29,860 nt of DNA from positions 1 through 29,860 of the forward strand of contig CAZTKP010000012.1 of assembly GCA_964614215.1 (NCBI GenBank), given 5' to 3'. The position numbers were made by a program, and so were the translations under genes. Position 1 is the first letter of the stretch. Every line of letters begins with the position of its first letter. Source of the DNA: CAZTKP01 sp964614215 (GTDB lineage: Bacteria; UBP6; UBA1177). This document shows, piece after piece, positions 8,301-15,192 of the stretch. The notes below the pieces were generated by a model that had not been told where the DNA came from, made no database searches, and was given only the letters and a program-made list of their open reading frames with translations.

Positions 8301-9397
8301 TTTTTCAGCTCATCAAAGACATTTCTGATGGCTTCGACAGGCTTTCCAGCTGTCGGAACATAGGAAGAAGCGACAATATTTTTCAATGAATCAATAATTA
8401 CAGATTTTGTACTTACCGAGCCAACATCAATTCCCAGGAGATATGGAGGTTTAAGCTCCTTTTTCTCTTCCTGTTCAGCATCATTTTCTTCAGTTTTTTC
8501 AAGAGGCTTAAGGTCTGAATCTTCTTCACCGTCTTTTGGTGCTTTTTCAAGAAGTTCTATCAGCTTTGAAAGCTCAAGTTCTTCTTCAAGCTGCTTTTCA
8601 CCGGCAAGAACTGCACAACCGAGAGCTCCCATGACATCGGAATTCTCAGGAATTATAAGTTCATCTTCTTTTAAGTTCAGAAGTTCTCTGAAAGCACGAA
8701 TAACACCTTTATTAAAAGCGACTCCGCCCTGAAAAATTATTGGTGAAGGAGGGTTTTGACCACGGCAAAGCGAAGCAAGATAGTTTCTTGCAAGCGCAAA
8801 GCAGAGTCCTGCTGCAATTTCATCCTGCGGAACAGCTTTCTGCTGAAGGTGGATCATGTCTGATTTTGCAAAAACTGAACATCTTCCTGCAACACTTGCA
8901 ACACCTTTAGCGTTTGTCGCCATTTCACTTAGTTCTTCGATCGTCACTCCAAGTCTCTGTGCCTGCTGATCAAGAAAAGCTCCCGTTCCAGCGGCACAAA
9001 GCTCATTAAAAGCGTGATCTTTGAGGTAGTGTTTCCCTGAAGAACTTTTTCCAATCGAAATGAACTTTGAATCCTGACCACCGATCTCAAAAACCGTCTC
9101 AACTTCAGGATAAAATGTCCAGGCAGCAGTTGCGTGGGCGACAATTTCATTCACTGGAAATATTCCTGTCGGATCTGCAACAAGTTCTTTCCCTGAACCT
9201 GCGACATAGGCACCTGAAAAAGTAACATCACCAAGTTCATGCTTAATTTCCTTAAAAAGATCGATCGCAGTTTCGATTGGTTTCCCCTGCGTTCTTAAAT
9301 ATTTTCTGAAAACTATTTTATTATCAGCATCAGTAATTACACAGTTTAAACTCACCGATCCCAGATCAAGACCGAGCCTGTATTTATTTTGTGACAT
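5261..9397 (-). CDS. tandem 2-hydroxyacyl-CoA dehydratase activase-like protein (BadF/BcrA ATPase x2 + DUF2229 + HgdB-like)
   Basis: A 1378-residue protein. The first BadF/BadG/BcrA/BcrD ATPase domain (about 1-290) has GLDLGSVS, VAGSGKE, EIGGQDSKF, CAAGTGAFL and GRCSVFAKSD. After an E/D-rich linker a second copy (about 325-590) repeats GIDVGSVST, GGQDSKF, CAAGTGSFL and SRCTVFMDSD. In activases the Cys of CAAGTG and of RC(S/T)VF hold the shared [4Fe-4S] cluster. A CRKCENVC metal-site motif follows, then DUF2229 (IGIPYALTMTDYLPFW) and an HgdB-like part (GRPYNTTDRHVN, NFGCGPDSF, IELDAHQAEAG). Known relatives drive ATP-dependent low-potential electron transfer in CoA-dehydratase systems; the substrate of this long form is unknown. 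The start at 9397 follows GGGGGAAAT; an upstream in-frame start at 9472 lies ahead of the promoter. Confidence 0.85.
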   Translation of the reverse strand: MSQNKYRLGLDLGSVSLNCVITDADNKIVFRKYLRTQGKPIETAIDLFKEIKHELGDVTFSGAYVAGSGKELVADPTGIFPVNEIVAHATAAWTFYPEVETVFEIGGQDSKFISIGKSSSGKHYLKDHAFNELCAAGTGAFLDQQAQRLGVTIEELSEMATNAKGVASVAGRCSVFAKSDMIHLQQKAVPQDEIAAGLCFALARNYLASLCRGQNPPSPIIFQGGVAFNKGVIRAFRELLNLKEDELIIPENSDVMGALGCAVLAGEKQLEEELELSKLIELLEKAPKDGEEDSDLKPLEKTEENDAEQEEKKELKPPYLLGIDVGSVSTKSVIIDSLKNIVASSYVPTAGKPVEAIRNVFDELKNSLDGDIEITHSVATGSGRHLAGVLLGGATVIDEISAQAISSLYCFPEADTVIEIGGQDSKFIKLKDGRIESFKMNRVCAAGTGSFLEEQAGRLGISIKKEFANKAFESQKPARLGSRCTVFMDSDLVHHLQRGTSTEDLCAGLAYSVGENYVEKVVGSSPFGDNIVFQGGVARNLAVKKVFEELTGEEVHLHPYPEISGAFGAALKAVEEFEENAGYLNGFRVSQIEIEAETQTFECRKCENVCEIRKITVKGGKVAYFGSVCGRFENKEEEAIPADDAFETRERLLHDCVEKGEIKRGTIGIPYALTMTDYLPFWGTFFNKLGFKTVLSEKTNSKIVEDGQRHVPAEFCYPIKVLFGHVLDLDGKVDILFVPHLRMVVPPKEEAYRYACPYTQAAPYIIRENLNIQSSMLTLEYPLEREIGFWLKETAKELGIDLNEVEAAYESAKSAQKKFEISCVNEGRKILDTLKKENRRGAVLIGRPYNTTDRHVNMNMARKLRSFDIEPIPYDFLPMGEDRLPELWFRIRWNYGRKLVQAARVLKKHEFLGAVIVTNFGCGPDSFIDQYLEYELKHTPNILIELDAHQAEAGLVTRLEAFSENFRIGDGKNIRVEGRDPGKPRIPLREYVYYVPAFFDHAYALTGALKASGCKTVLLPPTDEESWNLGMKYSYGRECHPFVSFVGDLLKAAKKPDFDPETACYFGPSYFGPCLLPQYPLATHLILERLGLEDVTVMNITDETNMAELGPAYMIRMALGVYTIDRFFKWKTEILPYEKNEGEIEKVYREILLDLEEGLAEGKFFKRVKNGVKRMKAIDLVKDGSKPKIGIVGDVYTRINEHSNNHLYDRLKGMGFEVWTACSMIDVSFLGMEQLHEKMKREGKPVKSFFTKGLLPAIKMARKLVDRHFPKEIRTPQERDFRSIEKVNDRYASVWIDKALSLNVNRIEELYQGGADGVINVMCHNCMLGTVTASLTKSMRRDMNDLPMCSLVYEGLKSTHNINRLEAFVHQVESFRKK

Positions 9398-9427
9398 ATT
9401 TCCCCCGGAACTCCCAGTTACGGAAGA

Positions 9428-9456
9428 ATAATAATCTTTGAAAGGCTGAATGTCAA
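9428..9456 (-). promoter_or_regulatory. strong sigma70-type promoter of the activase gene
   Basis: On the minus strand a perfect TTGACA (9451-9456) is followed by a 17-nt spacer and TATTAT (9428-9433), giving a ~25-nt leader before the ATG at 9397. Its position rules out the in-frame start at 9472. Confidence 0.75.
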
Positions 9457-9490
9457 ACTGGAATCCATCCAAATCTATGGATGTTCAGCC

Positions 9491-9549
9491 GTAGGGGCGG
9501 TCCAATGTGTCCGCCCTAATTTTGGGTTGACACATGGGTCAACCCCTAC
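9491..9549 (+). repeat. 59-bp double-hairpin intergenic repeat, copy 1
   Basis: The element runs from GTAGGGG to CCCCTAC, so its ends are 7-bp inverted repeats. Inside are two smaller hairpins: GGGCGG-type arms around ...TGTGTCCGCCC, and GGGTTGAC...GTCAACCC with a 6-nt loop. A second copy of identical length lies inverted at 21526-21584. It looks like a REP/MITE-type palindromic element with no coding capacity. Confidence 0.8.
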
Positions 9550-9614
9550 ATTTTTGGCACAAAATTCTCAAAAAACATTGAACCTAATAATTTCAAGCTA
9601 TTACAGACTTTTTT

Positions 9615-9669
9615 GGCAATTTGCAGAGGGTGTTTGACTCAATTTATGGCTATTTGCAGGGGGTGTTTG
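9615..9669 (+). repeat. pair of 22-bp imperfect direct repeats
   Basis: The units at 9615-9636 and 9648-9669 both read GGC-ATTTGCAG-GGGTGTTTG in outline and differ at two positions. They are 33 bp apart start to start, about three helical turns. They sit just upstream of the promoter at 9691 and could be activator sites or duplication debris. Confidence 0.6.
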
Positions 9670-9690
9670 TGAGAAACAGGCACAACACAC

Positions 9691-9719
9691 TTGACTTACC
9701 AACACACGAATTTTAGAAT
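9691..9719 (+). promoter_or_regulatory. promoter of the DUF2400 gene
   Basis: TTGACT (9691-9696), a 17-nt spacer and TAGAAT (9714-9719) point right. The in-frame TTG at 9691 is part of this -35, so translation cannot sensibly begin there; the ATG at 9745 is used. Confidence 0.7.
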
Positions 9720-9744
9720 TTACGGACTTTTTGGGAGGGAATTC

Positions 9745-10548
9745 ATGAAAGACTTAAAGCTACTGCTTGACGGTTTATATAAAAAGCTTAACAGGCGTGA
9801 TCTTGTTGATCCTGATCCGCTGATTTTTCTCTATGATTTTGATGATGTGAAGGATAGAGAAATTGTCGGACTTATCGCATCTTCAGTTGCTTATGGAAGA
9901 GTTGCTCAGATTCTTAAATCTGTGAGAAAACTGCTCGAGCCCATGAACAAGCAACCATTTGATTTTATTGATAGTTCATCAGAGAAAGACTTTCTGAAGA
10001 TTTTCAAAGGTTTTAAGCATAGATTCACAACTGATGAGGACATTGCGACTCTTTTTATCGGCATAAAGAAAGCTTTAAATGAGTATGGCTCACTTGAAAA
10101 CCTTTTTCTTTCGGGAAATGGAAAAACAACAACGGAAAGGCTCGCCTTTTTCACAAGTTTTATCAACGGCGGGAAACTTTGTTATCTCCTTCCCTCTCCA
10201 CAAAAAGGATCCGCATGCAAGCGTTTAAACCTATATCTTAAATGGATGGTAAGAAAAGATGATGTCGATCCCGGCGGCTGGACAAAAGTTGATCCTGCCG
10301 ATCTCATAATTCCGCTTGACACACACATGCACACAGCCTCAAAAATTCTAGGGCTTACAAAAAGAAAAGCGGCTGACTTTAAAACAGCAATTGAAGTCAC
10401 AGAAAAATTTAAAAAGATCTGCCCCGAAGATCCCACAAAATATGATTTTGCCCTTACACGTCTTGGGATTAGATCTGAAATGTCGTTTGAGGATTTGGAC
10501 CTCATCCTCAATCCTTCTCCTAAAGGAAAAGGAAGCAGCTTCAAATAG
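9745..10548 (+). CDS. DUF2400 / TIGR02757 family protein
   Basis: A 267-residue protein starting at an ATG preceded by GGGAGGG. Family marks are YDFDDVKDREIVGLIASSVAYGR near the N-terminus (residues ~31-53) and, in the C-terminal half, IIPLDTHMHTASKILGL, KRKAADFKTAIEVTE and DPTKYDFALTRLGI. The alpha-helical pattern with a conserved LDTH is that of TIGR02757. The family's biochemical role is not firmly established as far as I know; a link to helix-hairpin-helix DNA glycosylase folds has struck me but I cannot show it here. It is probably cytoplasmic, without signal or membrane segments. It is transcribed alone, with an imperfect hairpin after the stop. Confidence 0.8.
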   Translation: MKDLKLLLDGLYKKLNRRDLVDPDPLIFLYDFDDVKDREIVGLIASSVAYGRVAQILKSVRKLLEPMNKQPFDFIDSSSEKDFLKIFKGFKHRFTTDEDIATLFIGIKKALNEYGSLENLFLSGNGKTTTERLAFFTSFINGGKLCYLLPSPQKGSACKRLNLYLKWMVRKDDVDPGGWTKVDPADLIIPLDTHMHTASKILGLTKRKAADFKTAIEVTEKFKKICPEDPTKYDFALTRLGIRSEMSFEDLDLILNPSPKGKGSSFK

Positions 10549-10557
10549 AATTTAAAG

Positions 10558-10579
10558 TCCCTTGCCTTCAGGTAAGGGA
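10558..10579 (+). terminator. hairpin after the DUF2400 gene, weak terminator candidate
   Basis: TCCCTTGCC (10558-10566) pairs with GGTAAGGGA (10571-10579) across a TTCA loop with one G-T. No run of T follows, so termination would be inefficient or Rho-assisted. Confidence 0.35.
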
Positions 10580-10602
10580 TTTAGGGAAAGGTCTATTTCC
10601 AT

Positions 10603-10630
10603 TTGACATTATCATCCCGTCGTTTAAAAT
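10603..10630 (+). promoter_or_regulatory. promoter of the secreted-protein pair 10672-14320
   Basis: A perfect TTGACA (10603-10608), a 16-nt spacer and TAAAAT (10625-10630) precede the ATG at 10672 by about 40 nt. Confidence 0.7.
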
Positions 10631-10671
10631 AGCTTTATACAGCATTGGTGTAAACATTGATGGGGAAACAT

Positions 10672-13581
10672 ATGAAGCAGAAAAAATCAGCAGTTTTATT
10701 AGCTATATTATTGTTTTCTCTCACACTTTCTGCATCAATCTCAGACTCCGAAGTTTCCACATACGAAGGTGAAGAACTTAAGTGGGAAGACGGTGCATAC
10801 GGACATTTTGTGATGTTTAAGAGCAATATTTACGAAGATGCGAACACTGGATTAGATCCGGTAGTCATCAGCTGTGTCGATGAAGAGACAGGAACAACTT
10901 TCACTCTTGATTCAACTCACATTCCGTCAGATGCACTTATTGAAAGAGCAATTCTAGTCTGGACTGGAGCGATTCCAATAGAAAACTTCAATAAACCGAC
11001 TGACAATGAGGTGATTCTTAAATTTGTTTCAACAGAATATTTTGGTGATCAGATAACGTTAGAAAAAACTATTACAGCTTCAAAAGCATATAAAACTACT
11101 GAAAGCGCAGACTTTGAATTTGCCGGCTTTGCAGATATAGATGATCCTGTACAAAGTTACGCCACATATAGAGTTGATGTAACAGACTTCTTCAAAGAAA
11201 TTCATGAAGCAGGTCGTGATCTTGTTCTTAAAGACGATGGATTTGCTCTTTATGGAGATTACAACGTTTCAGGAATGACCTGTGCGTCTGACAGTAGTTA
11301 TGTCGATGCCTCTCAAATGGTTTCAGACTGGTCTATCATTCTTATATATACATCTAAGGAAATCAGTCCGAAAATGATTTTCATTTATGACGAATTTAAA
11401 GCTTGGTGGCATGAACAATTTGAATTAAATGTAACTGGATTTGAATTTCCTACAGATCCGAAAGTTAAGATCACGATGGCAACACATGAAGGAGATACCA
11501 ATCTTTTTAATTTTGAGAATCCAAACGGAGGGGCAGCAATTCCTGAAGGAATAAATGTGCAGGGAGATCAGGTTGGATGGCTTCTTTTAAGTAACGACTG
11601 CAACCCCGAAGTTGAGGAAACTGAAGACGATCAGAGTTTAATTTACTCAGAAACTTTCAACACAATATCTTCAATTTACGGCTGGGCGGATGAGGAACCA
11701 ACCTGTATTGGAGGAACTCCTCCAGTCTGGGATTATGAAACCATTGAACGCGGTATTGATGTAGACACCTTTGTAATTGATTCAGCAAAAAACGGAACCT
11801 ATGCCGCTCATTTTAATAAAGGAGGACAGCGTATATCATTTAAGATCGGTGCAAATCAGGATCAATACATTACAAACTATATGATAGTTGAAACTGACAC
11901 AAAAGCTCCAATGTTTGACATCCCGGGAAGAGCTGAACTTGTTGCATGCACTCCCGCAAATGAAGACGGAAAATGGTGTGAACGCGGCGAACACACTTTT
12001 GCGATTAGAATTCAAAACTGGGGTGATGATATTACTCCGCCTGTTACAGTAAAAGCATCAATTCCAAAGGGCATGGAATATATTCCGGGCTCTACTGAAT
12101 ATGGAACAAATTTCAGCGCTTATGAAAATGAACGTAGAGTTTACCGCTGGACAAGGATACCAGATCTTGAAGATGGCGGGTTCCCATTAGAAGAAGGTTT
12201 TCAAGTTGCTGAAACTATTGATTTCTGCGGATGGGACGATGATTATCTGTCATGCGAAAACTTAATTATGGTAAGATTTAGAGCAACCGTTAAAAATCAA
12301 ATTCAGAAACATGATGTAATCGAAGCATCAGCATCAATAAATACTATTGGTTTTCCTGATTATAAAACCAATTTAGGAATTCCGTTAAAACTTAGAGTTG
12401 AGCCAGCAGAATGTGTTACTAACAACGAAGGAATCGACCTGTCAAAATGCGGTGGCTACTATGGGCCTGAAATATGCAAATCTGATGCAGATTGTGGATA
12501 TGATGAATACTGTGATATTGAAGAAGATGAAAGTTACGGATACTGCACACCCTATCCTCCACCGCCACCATCATGCGAATTAGATTATGAGATTATGAAT
12601 TATGATCTTTACCCGCTTGATGACGTTGTGTTTATTGATAAATATGAATTATTTGTTTTAGGACATATAAACATTGAACCATCTCACTCTAGCAATTGTG
12701 ACTATGAGCTCTCAAAAATTAAAATAAACTATGAAAAAAACGATGAGAATCTTTACATAAGCAACCTCTATCTAGTCCAGAACAACGACTCAGACGAAAT
12801 TTCAGATTATGAAATACAATTAGGAGAAATTGCAAAAAGGACTGAAACCTATTTGGATCTTGAAATAGGAAGCAGATATGTGGCTGACGATTCAAACTCT
12901 TTTTTAATTTATGCATTTTTAAACTATAGTTCTAATACCATAAAAAACGATGCTTCATTCACACCTTCAATTGAAGTTGACGGCATTAAAATTGATGATA
13001 TGGGATCAGCTCCGGTCACAGGTCTCCCGATAACATTCAACAAATTTCAACTGATACCGGACGATGCCACTACAATTATCAGAGGTGAGAACGATCCGAC
13101 TTTCAAAGATGAGCCTCTCGTTTCAGACGATGTAGAAATATTACAGTTCAAAGCTATCTCAAAAGGAAGTGCCAATAAAATAACGAAGATAAAGATCAGA
13201 GTTCCTGAAGAAGAAATGGCTAAATTCGGCGAAAAGATTTCAAAGATAGCTCTTTATTCAGACACCGATAACGATGGAAAAAAAGACGAACTAATTGAAG
13301 ATAAGATAATTGAGGTGATAGGAGCCGAGGCTGAACTTGAGCTTAACTTAGAGCTGAAGACGGACACTTATCAGCACTACATTTTAAGCGCAGATGTCGA
13401 ACTGGAGGAATATGATTACTTCAGTCTTGAGATCTATGAAGTTGAAACGGAAAATGGAAACTCTGTTTTCGGAGTTCCAATAAGATCGAACCAGTACGGA
13501 GAACCTTACGATCCATGCGATGAAGAGGATAATGGAATAGGAATTGATCCTGATAACGGTTGCGGATGCTCAATAATTTGA
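10672..13581 (+). CDS. large secreted protein with C-terminal Cys motif, unknown function
   Basis: 969 residues. The ATG at 10672 follows GGGG with normal spacing; the in-frame TTG at 10657 is unlikely. A type I signal peptide (KQKKSAVLLAILLFSLTLSAS) has no lipobox. Residues ~20-270 form a beta-rich domain with ALIERAILVWTGA, RVDVTDFFKEI and a SDWSIILIYTSK segment. Residues ~410-590 resemble a DUF11-type beta-sandwich (VACTP, YIPGSTEYG) and are paralogous to the next gene. A Cys-rich piece (CKSDADCGYDEYCDI) and a PPPPP hinge lead to a further beta-rich region. The C-terminus is DPDNGCGCSII, with a Cys at -6 and a terminal Ile. That motif is shared with two neighbours and may be a sorting or anchoring signal. 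The function is not recognised. Confidence 0.8.
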   Translation: MKQKKSAVLLAILLFSLTLSASISDSEVSTYEGEELKWEDGAYGHFVMFKSNIYEDANTGLDPVVISCVDEETGTTFTLDSTHIPSDALIERAILVWTGAIPIENFNKPTDNEVILKFVSTEYFGDQITLEKTITASKAYKTTESADFEFAGFADIDDPVQSYATYRVDVTDFFKEIHEAGRDLVLKDDGFALYGDYNVSGMTCASDSSYVDASQMVSDWSIILIYTSKEISPKMIFIYDEFKAWWHEQFELNVTGFEFPTDPKVKITMATHEGDTNLFNFENPNGGAAIPEGINVQGDQVGWLLLSNDCNPEVEETEDDQSLIYSETFNTISSIYGWADEEPTCIGGTPPVWDYETIERGIDVDTFVIDSAKNGTYAAHFNKGGQRISFKIGANQDQYITNYMIVETDTKAPMFDIPGRAELVACTPANEDGKWCERGEHTFAIRIQNWGDDITPPVTVKASIPKGMEYIPGSTEYGTNFSAYENERRVYRWTRIPDLEDGGFPLEEGFQVAETIDFCGWDDDYLSCENLIMVRFRATVKNQIQKHDVIEASASINTIGFPDYKTNLGIPLKLRVEPAECVTNNEGIDLSKCGGYYGPEICKSDADCGYDEYCDIEEDESYGYCTPYPPPPPSCELDYEIMNYDLYPLDDVVFIDKYELFVLGHINIEPSHSSNCDYELSKIKINYEKNDENLYISNLYLVQNNDSDEISDYEIQLGEIAKRTETYLDLEIGSRYVADDSNSFLIYAFLNYSSNTIKNDASFTPSIEVDGIKIDDMGSAPVTGLPITFNKFQLIPDDATTIIRGENDPTFKDEPLVSDDVEILQFKAISKGSANKITKIKIRVPEEEMAKFGEKISKIALYSDTDNDGKKDELIEDKIIEVIGAEAELELNLELKTDTYQHYILSADVELEEYDYFSLEIYEVETENGNSVFGVPIRSNQYGEPYDPCDEEDNGIGIDPDNGCGCSII

Positions 13582-13591
13582 GGAAAAAAAC

Positions 13592-14320
13592 ATGAAGAAA
13601 ACAGTCATTACTTTTTTCACAATTCTCTTAATTATTTCCTCTTTATCCGCAGAATTAAAATTTGATGTTCCTTCTGTCAACAGAGTAACTGCTTGCACAC
13701 CTGTGAATACTGAACGCAGTGAAAAACACTGGTGCTATTCTGACCTTGAATACACTATCGCTTTGCATTACAGAAACGATTCAACTGAAGATTTTTCAAA
13801 TGTAGGTATTCACACAGAGTTTCCGTCCTTTTTTATGGAATATGTTCCCAATTCAACTGAATACGGGATAAATATTCAGAGTGGTGGAGGGTTCTTAACC
13901 GCTGAAGAATGGGCTTCTATCCCGGATCTTGAAAATAATGCCTTCCCTCTTGAAAACGGAGTATTTAATATTGAGCTAATAAAATCCAGTAGAGAGGATG
14001 ACTGCTTTGCTAACGATGAGAACTCATTTCTTGTCCGATATAAAGTGAAAATTAGTGAACTGACTCCCCGCAACCATGCTTTTGAAATAAAAGTTTTATT
14101 AACAAAAGAAGGAGAGGGGTATTCCTGGCTTAACTACTATCCGCTTAGAATAACTTTTTATGACAACTGTCTTGAAAATCAGGAAGACATTGATATGTCT
14201 CAATGTGGAGGATCAACCAAAGATGCTGAAACGCCTGACGAAGATATCAACTTTGATAATGATGATCTAACTGATTATGTTGATAAAAAAGATGACGGGT
14301 GTTCTGTCACACTTATCTAG
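13592..14320 (+). CDS. secreted paralogue of the preceding protein's DUF11-like module, C-terminal Cys motif
   Basis: 242 residues starting 10 bp after the previous stop, with GAGG in the gap, so the two genes are co-transcribed. A type I signal peptide ends near SLSA-E. The mature part repeats the order of motifs in the upstream protein: VTACTP, an HWCYSDLEYTIAL strand, EYVPNSTEYG, IPDLE-AFPLE, then IDMSQCGG. It therefore arose by duplication of that module. An acidic tail of Asp/Asn leads to the end DKKDDGCSVTLI, with the same Cys at -6 and final Ile as two other proteins here. It stops only 2 bp from the convergent lipoprotein gene. Function unknown; cell-surface location is inferred. Confidence 0.8.
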   Translation: MKKTVITFFTILLIISSLSAELKFDVPSVNRVTACTPVNTERSEKHWCYSDLEYTIALHYRNDSTEDFSNVGIHTEFPSFFMEYVPNSTEYGINIQSGGGFLTAEEWASIPDLENNAFPLENGVFNIELIKSSREDDCFANDENSFLVRYKVKISELTPRNHAFEIKVLLTKEGEGYSWLNYYPLRITFYDNCLENQEDIDMSQCGGSTKDAETPDEDINFDNDDLTDYVDKKDDGCSVTLI

Positions 14321-14322
14321 AA

Positions 14323-15132
14323 TTACTCCTGCGCTTCCACAAGTTTAACTGTAAAAGTCTTCATGTTCTTCATGCCTGTTCCGACAATTTCTCCAACTCT
14401 GAAATGACTTACATTCGGAGTGAAAGTAAGCTTTTCAACATGATCGTCTCCACCCGTAGGATCGATGTCCTCGTCTTCATCCCAGACATCAAATTCAAGC
14501 TTGTCATTTGAGATAAAGAAAGTGTCATGAGTATTCTGAAAAGAAGCACAGTGGGTATTGTCACCAGGTGTTGTAGTAAATATCTCATCGTTGTTAAGAT
14601 AAAAGATAACATACGGTTCAGGGTCAGTATTAATTAAAAGATCCCAGTCATCACCGTCTTCATCCTCATCATTAAGACACAGATCTATCGGTCCTATCCT
14701 CCACTTATTGATAAACGGACTGATACAAAGCTCTTTGTAACAGTATTTATCATCAGCACAGTCTGTATGTTCCTTACACGGAGTTGCTGTTGAAGTATCC
14801 TCATCAGGAGTTTCATCAACTTCTTCAGCCTCATCAACTGTCTCTTCGTCAACATCAGAAGTTTCCTCGTCCAGTGTCTCATCAGGAATTTCAGTATCAT
14901 CCTGAGCAGCCTCTTTTTTAACACAGTTGCCATTTTCGCACCTTTGGCCTATAGGACAGTCAGTATTATCAATACATCCTTCCTTGCAGAATCCGTCAAT
15001 GCACAGCTCTGAACCAGCACAGTCAAAATTAGTTTCGCAGGGAACAGGCTCATCACCGGTAGTTTCATCCCCGCCACAGCTAATGAAAAGAACCAGACTG
15101 AAAAGTATCAGCAGAAAAAAATGAAGTTTCAT
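14323..15132 (-). CDS. Cys-rich lipoprotein with acidic linker and C2-like C-terminal domain
   Basis: 269 residues. The start at 15132 follows GAGGT. The lipobox is LFISCGG at residues ~16-22. Three short Cys modules of the form C-x5-DC-x5-C-x3-C (NFDCAGSELC, NTDCPIGQRC, HTDCADDKYC) surround an acidic linker rich in DEET/DEE (residues ~75-115). The last ~130 residues carry many Asp (NDEDEDGDDWD, DVWDEDEDIDPTGGDD) spaced as in Ca2+-binding C2-type beta-sandwiches; this is a resemblance only. It lacks the C-terminal Cys motif of its neighbours. It lies 60 bp downstream of the 15193-16365 gene on the same strand and is probably in the same transcript. Confidence 0.8.
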   Translation of the reverse strand: MKLHFFLLILFSLVLFISCGGDETTGDEPVPCETNFDCAGSELCIDGFCKEGCIDNTDCPIGQRCENGNCVKKEAAQDDTEIPDETLDEETSDVDEETVDEAEEVDETPDEDTSTATPCKEHTDCADDKYCYKELCISPFINKWRIGPIDLCLNDEDEDGDDWDLLINTDPEPYVIFYLNNDEIFTTTPGDNTHCASFQNTHDTFFISNDKLEFDVWDEDEDIDPTGGDDHVEKLTFTPNVSHFRVGEIVGTGMKNMKTFTVKLVEAQE

Positions 15133-15192
15133 AACTACCTCGAATTAAAAAACATGGGGATATTTTAGTTTAGAACAGTAAAATTTACAAGA

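Larger units (their letters stand above)
9398..9744. other. intergenic region between divergent genes
   Basis: This 347-bp gap holds, left to right, the activase promoter, the 59-bp repeat, an AT-rich stretch without recognisable signals (about 9550-9614), the 22-bp direct repeats and the promoter of the DUF2400 gene. No coding frame with a ribosome site was seen. Confidence 0.7.

Noticed and set aside
10558..10579. Strong intrinsic terminator
   Set aside because: The hairpin is good but no T-run follows, so it is kept only as a weak candidate.
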